A program made the position numbers and the translations under genes. Below are positions 24,952-35,097 of a stretch of DNA of 64,000 nucleotides, piece after piece; within the stretch, counting starts at the first letter, position 1; every line of letters begins with the position of its first letter. The stretch is from Arsenicitalea aurantiaca (GTDB lineage Bacteria > Pseudomonadota > Alphaproteobacteria > Rhizobiales > Devosiaceae): NCBI RefSeq assembly GCF_003994485.1, contig NZ_RZNJ01000002.1, positions 123,255 through 187,254 of the forward strand, in the 5' to 3' direction. The notes beneath the pieces are model-generated. The model did no database searches. It worked only from the letters and a program-made list of their open reading frames with translations, and was not told the DNA's origin.

Positions 24952-25881
24952 ATGCCCATGCGCCTGTCCATCCACCACGCCATGGCCTCTCTGGCCGGCC
25001 TCGCCTGTCTTGCCGCCATCCCCGCCAATGCCCAGGCGCCCGATCCGGCGCGGCCCGTGCCCGCCTTCATCGGCAATGTGACCGATGGCGCGCTCGTCCC
25101 GCTGCCCGGCACGCCCGCGCTCGCCGTCGCAGCGCCCGAGGCGCCCGTCGCCACCCCGCGCGAAAAGCCCGAAACCTTCCTCTTTTCGGCAAGTCGCACG
25201 CCGGGCCATCCGGTGGAGTTCGCGGGCAGCGTGCCGTCGCCCGAGGCCGCGCGGTTCCTCGGCTCCGTCGCCGGGGCCGATGCGTCGGTGCTCGGGGTGG
25301 CCCAGGGTTTTCCCGCCGATTTCGCCACCCCCGCCGCCGCGGGCCTCCGCGCGCTATCGGGCCTCGCCGTGGGCGAGCTCGGCTTTGACGGGGAATATTG
25401 GTGGCTCTCGGGCGATGCGATCGGGGAGGAGGGGCGCGACGCCGTCACCGGCGCCATCGCATCCTTGCGCACTGCATCGCTCTGGACCGCCGAGATCGGC
25501 CTCGCGAGCGAAGCCGAAGTGTGCCTGCAAAAGCTCGTCGCCTTCGCCTCGCGCAACGACATCCTCTTCCAGTCCGGCAGCGCGCGGATCACCGATGGTT
25601 CGAACGCCGCGCTCGACGAGCTTGCGGGCTATCTCGCCGTCTGCCCCAATACCGCGATCCATGTCGAGGGCCACACCGACAGCGACGGGGCCGAGGATCT
25701 GAACCTCGCCCTTTCTGTCTCCCGCGCCGAGGCGGTCGTCTCCGCCCTCGTCGAGCGCGGCATTCCGCTGCAGCGGCTCTATGCGGTCGGCTATGGGGAA
25801 TCCCTGCCCATCGCACCCAACGATACGCCCGCCAACAAGCAGGCCAACCGCCGCATCGCCTTCTCGCTCGCCGAGAACTAG
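24952..25881 (+). CDS. OmpA family protein
   Basis: This envelope protein of about 309 residues has an N-terminal signal peptide (MRLSIHHAMASLAGLACLAA, ending ANAQA), a proline/alanine-rich linker and a middle region with a BON-like segment. The C-terminal OmpA domain (near residues 200-309) contains ILFQSGSARI, HVEGHTDSDGAEDLNLALS and GYGESLPIAPND, and ends NRRIAFSL. The OmpA domain binds peptidoglycan non-covalently. ATG 24952 is preceded by GGGGGAAG; ATG 24958 is an equal alternative. The frame is open upstream through the REP-like repeat, which is unlikely to be coding. Confidence 0.87.
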   Translation: MPMRLSIHHAMASLAGLACLAAIPANAQAPDPARPVPAFIGNVTDGALVPLPGTPALAVAAPEAPVATPREKPETFLFSASRTPGHPVEFAGSVPSPEAARFLGSVAGADASVLGVAQGFPADFATPAAAGLRALSGLAVGELGFDGEYWWLSGDAIGEEGRDAVTGAIASLRTASLWTAEIGLASEAEVCLQKLVAFASRNDILFQSGSARITDGSNAALDELAGYLAVCPNTAIHVEGHTDSDGAEDLNLALSVSRAEAVVSALVERGIPLQRLYAVGYGESLPIAPNDTPANKQANRRIAFSLAEN

Positions 25882-25885
25882 GCGC

Positions 25886-26827
25886 TCAGCGCCGCCGGCC
25901 CCGGCCGACGGCGATATCCTGCACGAAATGGACGATCGGGGTCACGTCGTCGGCATGCGCCATGAGCGCGGGCGAGCCCTGGCCGTCGATGACGAAGGCG
26001 GCAGCGTCCTCGCGCCGGCGCATCATTTCCTCGAAGGTCTCGCGGCGCAATTGCTGGGTCAGCTGGGTGCGCATCATCAGCATGGGCGCATGGTCGAGCG
26101 CGTGAAAGAGCCCCCATTGGGGCACGAGCACGTCGTCATGCTCGAAGGGCTCGAGCAGCTTCAGCAGGTGCGGATCAAAGAGCGCGCGGGTCCGCCCCCG
26201 GCGGTCGCTGAAATGCGTGCGCTCGCCCAGCCGGTCGAGCTGGGTGTCGGCGAGCCCGGGATAGTCTGGCGTCAGCATGCGCCGCAGCATCACCCGGAGC
26301 CCGGCCGCGCCCTTGATGGTCGCGATCTCGGCGAGGTTGTTGCGCAGCCGCACGAGCCCGCGCGAATCCGTCACCGGCCCGGCATCGACGAGCACCGTGC
26401 CCGCAATCACGGTCGGCCGCTGCGCGCCGAGCGCCATCAGCACCTGCCCGCCATAGCCCTGGCCGAACCAGATCGCCCGCTCGATGCCGAGTGCCGAAGC
26501 GATCGCGGAAAGCGCATGCGCATCATTGGGCGAGGCATAGGCCTGCCGGTCGATCCGGTCCGTCGAGCGCCCGCGCCCGAGCAGGTCGACCAGCACCACC
26601 GGCCAGTCCTCACGCATCAGACGCTGGAAATAGGTGGTGAACTCGGCAAAGTCGCTCATGTTGCGCTGATAGCCGGGCACGCAGATCACCGGCAGCCGAT
26701 CGCCGGTCAGCCGGCCCGAGACATGCACCGCCATCCGCTCGGCGGCGGGGCCGACGGTGAAGTGCTCCACCGGCAGGCCGGCGAAGGCACGATAATCGTC
26801 CGGCACTGTGCGGCGGCGTCCGAGCAT
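25886..26827 (-). CDS. Alpha/beta hydrolase fold protein lacking the nucleophile serine
   Basis: This 313-residue protein has an alpha/beta-hydrolase fold, with an oxyanion-region CVPGYQRNMSDF near residue 49 and VVLVDLLGRGRS near 77. At the nucleophile elbow the usual G-x-S-x-G-G reads GQGYGG (near residue 121), so glycine takes the place of serine. It may be a non-catalytic relative or use another residue. It is convergent with the OmpA gene (4 bases apart) and lies 42 bases downstream of the lytic transglycosylase on the same strand. Confidence 0.82.
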   Translation of the reverse strand: MLGRRRTVPDDYRAFAGLPVEHFTVGPAAERMAVHVSGRLTGDRLPVICVPGYQRNMSDFAEFTTYFQRLMREDWPVVLVDLLGRGRSTDRIDRQAYASPNDAHALSAIASALGIERAIWFGQGYGGQVLMALGAQRPTVIAGTVLVDAGPVTDSRGLVRLRNNLAEIATIKGAAGLRVMLRRMLTPDYPGLADTQLDRLGERTHFSDRRGRTRALFDPHLLKLLEPFEHDDVLVPQWGLFHALDHAPMLMMRTQLTQQLRRETFEEMMRRREDAAAFVIDGQGSPALMAHADDVTPIVHFVQDIAVGRGRRR

Positions 26828-26869
26828 GGCACTGGCTCATAGCAGAGCCAGCGGCGCGCACAAACGATT

Positions 26870-29161
26870 TCAGGCGTGCGGAATGCGCCGCAGGGCCTGC
26901 TTGATGTCGATCGGCTCGCTGCCGAGCCGCGCCCGGTAGACGAGATAATTGCCCAGAACCCGCTGCACGTATTTGCGCGTCTCCTGGAAGGGGATGAGCT
27001 CGACCCAGACGACGGGGTCCACGCCCGACGTGCGCGGATCGCCATAGGCGCGGATCCAGCGATTGGCGTTGCCGGCCCCGGCATTGTAAGCCGCCGCCGC
27101 CAGCACCAGCGAGCCCTGGTAGCGGTCGAGCTGCGCCTTGAGATAGGTCGAGCCGAGCAGCGCGTTATAGGCCGGGTCGCTGGTCAGCCGGCTCTGGGAA
27201 TAGGGCAGGCCCACCCGCTCAGCGGTTTCACGCGCCGTCCCCGGCATCAACTGCATCAGCCCGCGCGCCCCGGCATGGGACACCGCATCGACCTGGAAGA
27301 GGCTTTCCTGCTTGGTGACGGCGTAAACGGCGGCCTTGTCCACCGAGGCGAGCTTCACGTTCGCCGGAATGCCGGCTTCGGGGAAGCTGAAATCATCGAG
27401 CGGCACGCCCTTGCGCTCGGCCCCGTCCGCAATGGCGATGGCGAGATTGGCCGCGCCCAGCGTCTGGGCGAGCTCTGCGGCCAGCGCCAGCTGCGGACCG
27501 TCCTCGAGCCCATCGGCGAACCCGCGCAGCAGCGTCGTCGCCCAGGTGCGATGGCCGTTTTCGGCGAGAAGCCGGACGCCGCGCACGACGTCCCGCCCGT
27601 CAAAGGCGAGCTGGCTCGCCCTGAGGTCGGGGATCTCGCGAAGCTGCACGGCCGGCAGGCCGAGTTCGCTCCGCGCCAGCTGACCGTAATAGACGGTGTG
27701 GAAATGCGCCGCCTTGGCGAAGGCGGCATCGGCGCCGTCGGCATCGCCCAGCTGCTGGCGCGCGCGCCCCAGCCAGTAATTGGCCTGGGTGATGCTGTCG
27801 GGCAGGGTGGCGTATTCGTCTTGGATCGCGAAATGGCGAGCGGCCGCCTCGGGATCCTTGAGATAGTTGAGCGCCAGCCAGCCCGCGAGGAACTGGGATT
27901 CAACGACCCGGCCGGCAGGCCCGGAATCGAAATTGGCGATCGCCTTGTAGGCCCGCTCCGCATCCCCGGCATTGAGCAGGCGTCGCGCGAGATCGCGCTG
28001 GGCAAAGCCCCACTCGGTGGCCGCCGGACGCTCGCCCTCGACCCGCCCGAACCAGGTGATCGCCTGGTCGGTCAGATTGGCCTGCAAGGCGCGTTGCGCG
28101 CGCGAGAGGATGTAGAGCGGATGATCGTGCCAGCGCGCATCGAGCGCATCGAGCAATTGCCGTGCGTTCTTCTCCTTGCGCGAAACCGCGTTCCGCGCCT
28201 CCATCAGTGCCTTCTGCTCTGCTGTGAAGTGCTCGGCGAGCCGCTCGGCGCCCTGCGCCCGATCGAGCGCCATGAGGAAGACGGCGCGGTCCCAATGGTC
28301 GTCGGCGGTGAGCAGGCCGCCGAGCGCACCGAGCACGCGGCGTTCGCCCGCCTGGTCGAGCGTGTTCTCGGTCCAGATGGTCCGGGCGATCTCCCTTGCG
28401 CGCGCCTCGTCGCCGCGCGCCTCGAATGCACGGGCAAGCGCGATCTGCGCTTCGAGCGTATTGGGGAAGCCATCGCCAAGCTCTGCGATCAGCGCGTCAT
28501 GATCGGCGCGGCCGCGCGTCATGGCCTGCTCGATCCGCGTGCGGAAGCTGGTCGAGGTGAACTCCGGCGCGCCGTCGCGGAAGGCGAGGACCTCGCGATA
28601 GTCGATCGCGCCTGCGCCATACTGGATAGCGGCCCATTGCACCGTGCGCCGCTCCGCCGGATCGGTCAGCCGCTGGGCAAAGGCGAAGGCCTCGGCGTGC
28701 TTGCCATCGTCGAGCAGTTCGAGCGCTTCGGCGAAGCGTTCGGAGCCCTTGGCCGGCGCCGTTGCGCGATCGATGGCCTCGAGAGCGGCATCGACGCGCG
28801 CGGGCTGGGCCGCATAGCCGAGCGAACCGGTCACGATCGGGTCGGTCGCAAAATCGATTGCGGCCGTGGTGACCCGAACTTCTGCCTCGGGAGGATAGAC
28901 GCCCGACACCAGATGGTCCGCGCTCGGGACGATCGGATCGGGATCGGGGAGGGCCGCCGAGCGCTCGGGCTTTGCCTGCACCGGGCCGAGATCAGTGCCG
29001 GTCACCGCGGGCGCAGCCGGCTCGATCACGGCCGTCGCCGTGACGGGGCGCTCGCCATTCTGGCCGACGAACAGCATCAGCACGCCCCCGGCGGTCAGGG
29101 TCAATGCGGCTGCCATCACGCCGGTGGCAATGGTGCCCGGCTTGCGGTTCATCGGAAACAT
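26870..29161 (-). CDS. Soluble-type lytic murein transglycosylase (Slt70-like)
   Basis: This 763-residue protein has an N-terminal membrane anchor or uncleaved signal (TIATGVMAAALTLTAGGVLM), a long alpha-helical superhelix with TPR-like repeats and a C-terminal SLT domain from about residue 600. The catalytic glutamate is in TKQESLFQVDAVSHAGARG, followed by LMQLMPGTA and AAAAYNAGAGNANRW. It cleaves peptidoglycan glycan strands, producing 1,6-anhydroMurNAc ends. ATG 29161 is chosen because AGGA lies 8 bases upstream; GTG 29167 is also in frame. Confidence 0.92.
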   Translation of the reverse strand: MFPMNRKPGTIATGVMAAALTLTAGGVLMLFVGQNGERPVTATAVIEPAAPAVTGTDLGPVQAKPERSAALPDPDPIVPSADHLVSGVYPPEAEVRVTTAAIDFATDPIVTGSLGYAAQPARVDAALEAIDRATAPAKGSERFAEALELLDDGKHAEAFAFAQRLTDPAERRTVQWAAIQYGAGAIDYREVLAFRDGAPEFTSTSFRTRIEQAMTRGRADHDALIAELGDGFPNTLEAQIALARAFEARGDEARAREIARTIWTENTLDQAGERRVLGALGGLLTADDHWDRAVFLMALDRAQGAERLAEHFTAEQKALMEARNAVSRKEKNARQLLDALDARWHDHPLYILSRAQRALQANLTDQAITWFGRVEGERPAATEWGFAQRDLARRLLNAGDAERAYKAIANFDSGPAGRVVESQFLAGWLALNYLKDPEAAARHFAIQDEYATLPDSITQANYWLGRARQQLGDADGADAAFAKAAHFHTVYYGQLARSELGLPAVQLREIPDLRASQLAFDGRDVVRGVRLLAENGHRTWATTLLRGFADGLEDGPQLALAAELAQTLGAANLAIAIADGAERKGVPLDDFSFPEAGIPANVKLASVDKAAVYAVTKQESLFQVDAVSHAGARGLMQLMPGTARETAERVGLPYSQSRLTSDPAYNALLGSTYLKAQLDRYQGSLVLAAAAYNAGAGNANRWIRAYGDPRTSGVDPVVWVELIPFQETRKYVQRVLGNYLVYRARLGSEPIDIKQALRRIPHA

Positions 29162-29296
29162 AAACACTATCCTGTTGGTCCCAGAGACTAGTCCAACAAG
29201 GTGCCCCCACCCTTGCGGTTAACCAAAGCTTGCCACCTTAGGGTGAACATATGGTTTCCGCGTCGGTCCTTGCAGTTGCGGTGAGACAGGCACGCC

Positions 29297-29325
29297 TTGT
29301 CGCCACCGACAGCGCAATCTATGTT
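29297..29325 (+). promoter_or_regulatory. Candidate housekeeping promoter of dapA
   Basis: TTGTCG (29297-29302) and TATGTT (29320-29325) are separated by 17 bases and lie about 130 bases before dapA. Nothing else was recognised in the 293-base gap between the transglycosylase and dapA. Confidence 0.4.
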
Positions 29326-29454
29326 TTCCAATCATGGCGCTTCGATGATAAGGCAGGCACTCGCCGCGTGACGCTTCGGTGACGGGCGCAGAAACGACAA
29401 CGACAACACCATGCCCGCGCCGGCCAAGGCGCGGTACGCCAAGAGGACACCCAG

Positions 29455-30330
29455 ATGCTGAGAGGCTCGATCACCGCACTCCTCACCCCCTTTGCCGATG
29501 GGGTGGTGGATGAAAAAGCGTTCGAGCGCTTCGTCGACTGGCAGATCGCCGAAGGCAGCCATGGTCTCGTCCCGGTCGGCACCACGGGCGAAAGCCCGAC
29601 CGTGAGCCATGAAGAGCACCGGCGGGTGGTCGAGATCTGCGTCAAGACGACGGCGGGCCGGGTGCCCGTTATCGCCGGTGCAGGGTCCAATTCCACCGCA
29701 GAGGCGGTTTCACTCGCCCGGTTCGCCGAGGAGATCGGCGCCGATGCGGTGCTCTCGGTCGTGCCCTATTACAACAAGCCCAATCAGGAGGGGCTCTTCC
29801 AGCACTTCTCGGCCGTGGCCGCGGCGACCTCGCTGCCCATCGTTCTGTACAACGTGCCGGGCCGCACCATTGCCGATATCGGCGTCGAGACCGTCGCGCG
29901 GCTGCGCGATGCGCATACCAACGTCGTCGCAATCAAGGATGCGACCGCGAGCATGGAGCGCGTCAGCCTCGAACGCTCGCGGCTCGGCGAGGATTTCATC
30001 CTGCTGTCGGGCGAAGACATGACGGCGCTGGGCTTCAACGCCCATGGCGGGCATGGCTGCATCTCGGTCACCTCCAATGTGGCGCCGGCGCTCTGCGCGC
30101 AATTCCAGAACGCCTGCCAGCAGGGGAATTTCGCCGCCGCCCTCGAAATCCAGGACAAGCTCGTGCCGCTGCACAAGGCCCTCTTCATCGAGCCCAACCC
30201 GACGGGCGTGAAGTATGCCGCAGCAAAGCTCGGGCTCTGCCAAGCCGAGCTGCGCCTGCCGCTGGTGCCGATCGCGCGCGAGACCGAGCAGGCCATCGAC
30301 GCTGCGCTCGCCCATGCGGGCCTCGTCTAG
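29455..30330 (+). CDS. dapA: 4-hydroxy-tetrahydrodipicolinate synthase
   Basis: This 291-residue class I aldolase-fold enzyme condenses pyruvate and aspartate semialdehyde in the first committed step of lysine and meso-diaminopimelate synthesis. The GTTGESPT motif is near residue 43, [12 protein letters not shown] carries the tyrosine, YNVPGRT follows, and the Schiff-base lysine is in VVAIKDAT near residue 161. Length and motifs are standard. AGAGGACACCC precedes the ATG. smpB begins 5 bases after its stop, so they are probably cotranscribed. Confidence 0.96.
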   Translation: MLRGSITALLTPFADGVVDEKAFERFVDWQIAEGSHGLVPVGTTGESPTVSHEEHRRVVEICVKTTAGRVPVIAGAGSNSTAEAVSLARFAEEIGADAVLSVVPYYNKPNQEGLFQHFSAVAAATSLPIVLYNVPGRTIADIGVETVARLRDAHTNVVAIKDATASMERVSLERSRLGEDFILLSGEDMTALGFNAHGGHGCISVTSNVAPALCAQFQNACQQGNFAAALEIQDKLVPLHKALFIEPNPTGVKYAAAKLGLCQAELRLPLVPIARETEQAIDAALAHAGLV

Positions 30331-30335
30331 CCGCC

Positions 30336-30818
30336 ATGCCCCAGCACGAACGCAAATCGCTGATCAGCCACGGGCAGGTCGCCGAAAACCGGCGGGCGCG
30401 CTTTGACTACGAGATCCTCGACACCATCGAGGCCGGCATCGTGTTGACCGGCACAGAAGTGAAATCGCTGCGCCAGGGCCAGGCGCAGATCGCCGAATCC
30501 TACGCCTCGCCCGAGCGCGGCGAACTCTGGCTGATCAACGCCCATATTCCGGAATATCTGCAGGCCAACCGCTTCAACCATGAAGAGCGCCGCCCGCGAA
30601 AACTGCTCGTGAACCGCAAGGATCTCTCCCGGCTTCAGGCGGACGTCGCCCGCAGCGGCAACACGATCGTGCCGCTGAAGCTCTATTTCAACGATCGCGG
30701 GATCGCCAAGATGCTGCTCGGCATCGCCAAGGGCAAGAAGAACTACGACAAGCGCGAGACCGAAAAGAAGCGGGACTGGAACCGCGAAAAGGCGCGCCTG
30801 ATGAAGGCGCACGGCTAG
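30336..30818 (+). CDS. smpB: SsrA-binding protein
   Basis: This 160-residue basic protein of trans-translation binds tmRNA and delivers it to stalled ribosomes. Diagnostic segments are [39 protein letters not shown] and the C-terminal basic tail [18 protein letters not shown]. The dapA-smpB pair is a common alphaproteobacterial arrangement. The tmRNA gene itself was not seen in the window. The gene is convergent with the uracil-DNA glycosylase gene, only 6 bases away. Confidence 0.97.
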   Translation: MPQHERKSLISHGQVAENRRARFDYEILDTIEAGIVLTGTEVKSLRQGQAQIAESYASPERGELWLINAHIPEYLQANRFNHEERRPRKLLVNRKDLSRLQADVARSGNTIVPLKLYFNDRGIAKMLLGIAKGKKNYDKRETEKKRDWNREKARLMKAHG

Positions 30819-30824
30819 CGCCCG

Positions 30825-31466
30825 TCATCCCGCGCGGGCGGCCTCGGCGGCCCGTCCGACCACATCTTCGAACATCTCTGTCGTCAGCACGCCCGTATTG
30901 GTGTTGTAGCGCGAGCAGTGATAGCTGTCGAAAAGCCGCCGCCCGTCGCTGAGCCTGTGCTCCGCGCCATGTCCGAACGGGTAGCGCGATCGCTTTTCCC
31001 CGAGCGCGGACAAGAGCGTGTCATGGGCGATCCGACCAAGCGCGAGGAGCACCGGCGCTTCGGCATGCTGCTCGAGCGTTGCGGTCAGAAACTGGCGGCA
31101 GGTGACGATCTCCGGGCCGGTCGGCTTGTTCTGCGGGGGCACGCACCGCACCCCGTTGACGATCAGCACGCCGGTCAGCTCGAGTCCATCATCGGGCCTT
31201 TGCGCATAATGGCCCTCGGCAAGCCCGAACTTCCCGAGCGTCGCATAGAGAAGGTCGCCCGCGTAGTCGCCGGTGAACGGGCGGCCGGTGCGGTTTGCGC
31301 CCTTGAGGCCCGGGGCGAGACCGACGATCAGCAGACGCGGCGCGGCATCGCCCCAATTGGGCACGGGCGCATTGAAGAAATCCGGATAGAGCCGGCGGTT
31401 CTCGGCGCGAAACGCAGCGAGCCGCGGACAAAGCGGGCAGTCGGGAGGCGGATTTACGGAAGGCAA
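30825..31466 (-). CDS. Uracil-DNA glycosylase, family 5 (UDGb) type
   Basis: This 213-residue DNA-repair glycosylase has N-terminal cysteines CPLC (iron-sulfur ligands). The active-site motif GLAPGLKGANRTGRPFTGD near residue 50 lacks the acidic residue of families 1 and 4, as in UDGb. Two further cysteines lie in RCVPP and VTCRQFL. The second motif reads YHCSRYNTNTGVLT, where most relatives have HPS. It removes uracil and some other deaminated bases from DNA. The NYN gene lies 26 bases upstream on the same strand. Confidence 0.9.
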   Translation of the reverse strand: MPSVNPPPDCPLCPRLAAFRAENRRLYPDFFNAPVPNWGDAAPRLLIVGLAPGLKGANRTGRPFTGDYAGDLLYATLGKFGLAEGHYAQRPDDGLELTGVLIVNGVRCVPPQNKPTGPEIVTCRQFLTATLEQHAEAPVLLALGRIAHDTLLSALGEKRSRYPFGHGAEHRLSDGRRLFDSYHCSRYNTNTGVLTTEMFEDVVGRAAEAARAG

Positions 31467-31492
31467 GGGCAGGCCTGAAGAGGAGGATTCGA

Positions 31493-32062
31493 TCAGTCCT
31501 GATCCTCTGTGGTCGGCGCGGGCCGGTCAACCGCATGTGTGCGCCCGACCGTCTTTGCGAGGGTCGCAACCTCGAGAAAGAAATCGGCCTGGCGCCGCAG
31601 ATCGTCAGCGATCATCGGGGTCGGCGTGGTGAGCGTCGAGGCGACGGTCACGCGCTTGCCCTTGCGCTGGAGGGCGGCGACGAGGGCGGTGAAATCGCCA
31701 TTGCCCGAAAAGAGCACCAGATGATCGAAATAGGGCGCCATTTCCAGCGCATCCACGGTCATCTCGATGTCCATGTTGCCCTTGATCTTCCGACGCCCGG
31801 CCGAATCGGTGAACTCCTTTGCGGGCTTGGTGATCACCGAGAAGCCGTTGTAGTCGAGCCAGTCGATGAGCGGCCGGATCGAAGAGTATTCCTGGTCCTC
31901 CACGAGCGCGGTGTAATAATAGGCGCGCAGCAGATAGGCCTTGCCCTGAAACTCGGCCAGCAGGCGGCGATAGTCGATGTCGGTGCCGATTGCCTTGGCG
32001 GTCGCGTAGAGATTGGCCCCGTCAATGAACAGGACGATCTTTTCGCGCGGATCTATGGCCAC
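31493..32062 (-). CDS. NYN domain (LabA/DUF88 family) protein
   Basis: This protein of about 189 residues has a PIN-like NYN nuclease fold. Conserved acidic positions appear in VLFIDGANLY, IKGNMDIEMTVDAL and LVLFSGNGDFT. Such proteins are predicted metal-dependent RNases, and the rhizobial members often neighbour rpoZ and rsh as here. I use GTG 32062 because GGGAG lies 8 bases upstream. ATG 32083 would add seven residues but has no ribosome site. Confidence 0.88.
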   Translation of the reverse strand: MAIDPREKIVLFIDGANLYATAKAIGTDIDYRRLLAEFQGKAYLLRAYYYTALVEDQEYSSIRPLIDWLDYNGFSVITKPAKEFTDSAGRRKIKGNMDIEMTVDALEMAPYFDHLVLFSGNGDFTALVAALQRKGKRVTVASTLTTPTPMIADDLRRQADFFLEVATLAKTVGRTHAVDRPAPTTEDQD

Positions 32063-32280
32063 GATTGTGCTCCCGGCGGGCATTGCGGTGACGCGGGTGC
32101 AGCGAAATGCCCCACGAGAGCGGGGCGCGCAGGTTCGGCAGGCTGGAATGCCCCTTTCAGCGGGCCGAACACATGCTCAACGCGCCTCCATTGTGGCGTT
32201 GTGATGACGTTCGCCATCCCCCGCAGGGGGGAGGCGCGCAAAGAAACGCCGCGTCGGAAGGTCAAGGGCGCCCGTACGGG

Positions 32281-32309
32281 TTGAATCGTTGCAGGGTCTC
32301 GTGTATGCA
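32281..32309 (+). promoter_or_regulatory. Candidate housekeeping promoter of rpoZ
   Basis: TTGAAT (32281-32286) and TATGCA (32304-32309) are 17 bases apart, ending 34 bases before the rpoZ start. Confidence 0.5.
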
Positions 32310-32343
32310 CCGCATTTGATCCCCACAGGAATTGGAGACGTAC

Positions 32344-32712
32344 GTGGCCCGCGTCACCGTTGAAGACTGCATTGAAAAGATCGACAACCGCTTCGATCTG
32401 GTTCTGCTCGCGGCCCATCGCGCGCGCATGATCTCCGCCGGTACCGAGATCACCGTGTCGCGCGACAACGACAAGAACCCCGTCGTTGCGCTGCGCGAGA
32501 TCGGCGACGGCACCATTTCGCCCGAAGATCTGCGCGAGGACCTGATCCACAGCCTGCAGAAATATGTCGAAGTCGACGAGCCCGAGCGTCATGCCGCGCC
32601 GCTGCTCGAGGGCAGCACGGGCGATGATCCGGACACCTTCGACACCATGAGCGAGGACGAGCTCCTCCGCGGTATCGAGAGCCTCGCGCCGCCCGAACGC
32701 CGCGACGATTGA
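32344..32712 (+). CDS. rpoZ: DNA-directed RNA polymerase omega subunit
   Basis: This 122-residue omega subunit has the conserved N-terminus [28 protein letters not shown] and [13 protein letters not shown], followed by an acidic C-terminal tail. It helps assemble the polymerase and forms part of the ppGpp site, which fits its place before rsh. GTG 32344 is the start, with GGAG six bases upstream. A TTG at 32332 in the same frame overlaps that ribosome site. Confidence 0.96.
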   Translation: MARVTVEDCIEKIDNRFDLVLLAAHRARMISAGTEITVSRDNDKNPVVALREIGDGTISPEDLREDLIHSLQKYVEVDEPERHAAPLLEGSTGDDPDTFDTMSEDELLRGIESLAPPERRDD

Positions 32713-32741
32713 TCCGGGGAAGAAAACCCCTATATCCTTGA

Positions 32742-32774
32742 GGCGTCCGGCCGTGTCGGGCGCCTTTCTCTTTT
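32742..32774 (+). terminator. Terminator or attenuator between rpoZ and rsh
   Basis: An 8-bp stem with one T-G pair (GGCGTCCG with CGGGCGCC, 7-base loop) is followed by TTTCTCTTTT. The rsh gene starts only 44 bases later with no obvious promoter in between, so part of the transcription may read through. Confidence 0.75.
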
Positions 32775-32817
32775 CGTTGCGAAGCTTTACCGCGCCGCAG
32801 GGAGCGCGACCAAGCCC

Positions 32818-35097
32818 ATGATGCGTCAGTTCGAACTCGTCGAGCGGGTCCAGGCCTACAACCCCAATACCGACGAGGCGCTGCTCAACAAGGCCTATGT
32901 GTATGCCATGCAGAAGCATGGCACGCAGAAGCGCGCATCCGGCGACCCCTATTTCGCCCATCCGCTCGAAGTGGCCGCGATCCTCACGGACCTCAAGCTC
33001 GACGACGCGACGATTGCGACGGCGCTGCTGCACGACACGATCGAGGACACCGACGCGACGCGGGCCGAAATCGATCAGCTTTTCGGCTCGGAGATAGGGG
33101 CGATCGTCGAGGGGCTGACCAAGATCGATCGGCTCAACCTCGTCTCGCGCGAAGAGGCGCAGGCCGAGAACCTGCGCAAGCTGCTGCTGGCGATCTCAGC
33201 GGACATCCGGGTGTTGCTCGTCAAGCTGGCGGACCGGCTGCACAACATGCGGACGCTCGATTTCGTGCCGCCCGAGAAGCGCCGCCGGATCGCTGCCGAG
33301 ACGATGGATATCTATGCGCCGCTGGCCGGCCGCATGGGCATGCAGGACATGCGCTCCGAACTCGAGGACCTCGCTTTCAAGGCCCTCCAGCCCGACAATT
33401 ACAAGGCCATCACCGACCGGCTGTCGGAGATGAAGTCCGAATTCGCAGACACCATCAAGACGATCCGCGAGGAGCTGAAGGCGCGACTCGCGGCCGAGAA
33501 CATCGACGCCCATGTCTATGCGCGGGTGAAGTCGCCCTGGTCGATCTTCACCAAGATCGAACGCAAGTCGATCGCGCTCGAGCAGCTCTCGGACATCATC
33601 GGCTTCCGGATCATCGTGCCGACCGTGGCCGAATGCTATCGGACGCTCGGGGTCGTGCACACCAACTGGAAGGTCGTGCCGGGCCGGTTCAAGGATTACA
33701 TTTCGGTCCCCAAGCACAATGACTACCGTTCGATCCACACGACGATCGTGGGCCTCGGGCGGCAGCGTGCCGAATTGCAGATCCGCACCGAGGAGATGCA
33801 CCGGATTGCAGAATTCGGCATCGCGGCGCACGCTCTCTACAAGGAGGGCGCTTCGACGGACGTCGAGAGGCTCGAAAGCGAAAGCAAGGCGTTTCTCTGG
33901 CTGCGCTCGACGATCGCACACCTCACGGCGGGCGCCTCGAGCGAGGATTTCCTCGAATATACCAAGCTCGAGCTCTTCCAGGACCAGGTGTTCTGCTTTA
34001 CCCCGCGCGGACGGCTGATCGCGCTGCCCCGGGGCGCAACGCCGATCGACATGGCCTACGCGCTTCATACCGACATCGGGGATACGTGCGTCGGGGCCAA
34101 GATCAACGGCGCGATCAAGCCCCTGGTCACCCAGCTTCACTCGGGCGATGAAGTCGAGATCATCCGCGACCAGAACCATCGCCCGCCCAGCAATTGGGAA
34201 AACATTGCCGCGACCGGCAAGGCGCGCGCCGCCATCCGCCGGGCCGTACGCCAAGCCGCGCAGCAGCGGGCCGTCGCGCTGGGCGAACACATGCTCAGCC
34301 TTTCGCTCGAGCGCGAGGATACGACGCTAGAAGACCGCGAGATCAAGGCGCTTGTCGAAAAGCTCGGGCACCCTGGCCGGCGCGAGCTGATGCTGGCCAT
34401 CGGCGAGGGCAAGATCGGCTCCGAAGCACTCGAAGAAGCGATCCAGGACGTCAAGGGGCTGCGCCGGCGCAAGCGCAAGAAGCTGGAGCTGCCGGTCGCC
34501 GACAAGGCGGAAGGCTGGTTCGCCCTCCGCTCGACATCGCTCTTCAAGTTTCGCGTGCCGGGCGGGCAGCGGGAAGGCGTCGCGGCCAAGGCGGCGCTCG
34601 CCGAACTCGAATTCAATACGCCCGTGCGGATTTCCCATGAGGGGGTCGTGCCCGGCGATCGGCTCGTCGGCATCATGCGGCCGGGCAAGCCCATAACGGT
34701 CTATCCCATCCATTCGGATGCGCTCATCGAGCTGCATGATTCCGACGTCGCCTGGATGGATGTGCGCTGGGACGTGACGGCGAGCCAGAACCGCTACCAC
34801 AAATGCATCATCTCCATGCTGGCGGTGAACCGTGCCGGCACGCTGGGGCAGGTGGCGACCACGATTGCCGCCAATGACGCGAACATCCACAACGTGTCGA
34901 TGCGCATGGCGTCCCCCGACTTCCACAAGCTCATCTTCGAGATCGAGGTGCGCGATGTCGGCCAGCTCAACGACGTGCTGAATGCGCTCAAGCTGATCAA
35001 CGGGCTCTCCAGCGTCCGGCGCGCGACGGTCTCGGAAGCCGATGCGATCTCCGTGCTCGAATGGGGACAGCCCGAAAGCGAAAAGGTACCAGCATGA
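32818..35097 (+). CDS. rsh: Bifunctional (p)ppGpp synthetase/hydrolase (RelA/SpoT homologue)
   Basis: This 759-residue Rsh protein makes and degrades the stringent-response alarmone. Domains in order are the HD hydrolase (near 40-190, [11 protein letters not shown]), the synthetase (near 240-360, [42 protein letters not shown]), TGS (near 385-450, [19 protein letters not shown]), a helical region and C-terminal ACT (near 670-750). Both HD and synthetase residues are intact, so both activities are expected from this single enzyme. The gene overlaps acpS by four bases. Confidence 0.97.
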   Translation: MMRQFELVERVQAYNPNTDEALLNKAYVYAMQKHGTQKRASGDPYFAHPLEVAAILTDLKLDDATIATALLHDTIEDTDATRAEIDQLFGSEIGAIVEGLTKIDRLNLVSREEAQAENLRKLLLAISADIRVLLVKLADRLHNMRTLDFVPPEKRRRIAAETMDIYAPLAGRMGMQDMRSELEDLAFKALQPDNYKAITDRLSEMKSEFADTIKTIREELKARLAAENIDAHVYARVKSPWSIFTKIERKSIALEQLSDIIGFRIIVPTVAECYRTLGVVHTNWKVVPGRFKDYISVPKHNDYRSIHTTIVGLGRQRAELQIRTEEMHRIAEFGIAAHALYKEGASTDVERLESESKAFLWLRSTIAHLTAGASSEDFLEYTKLELFQDQVFCFTPRGRLIALPRGATPIDMAYALHTDIGDTCVGAKINGAIKPLVTQLHSGDEVEIIRDQNHRPPSNWENIAATGKARAAIRRAVRQAAQQRAVALGEHMLSLSLEREDTTLEDREIKALVEKLGHPGRRELMLAIGEGKIGSEALEEAIQDVKGLRRRKRKKLELPVADKAEGWFALRSTSLFKFRVPGGQREGVAAKAALAELEFNTPVRISHEGVVPGDRLVGIMRPGKPITVYPIHSDALIELHDSDVAWMDVRWDVTASQNRYHKCIISMLAVNRAGTLGQVATTIAANDANIHNVSMRMASPDFHKLIFEIEVRDVGQLNDVLNALKLINGLSSVRRATVSEADAISVLEWGQPESEKVPA

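Noticed and set aside
26876-29191. 771-codon open frame on the plus strand antisense to the lytic transglycosylase
   Set aside because: It mirrors the real gene codon by codon, has arginine/glycine/alanine-rich low-complexity translation and no ribosome site. High GC content keeps such antisense frames open.
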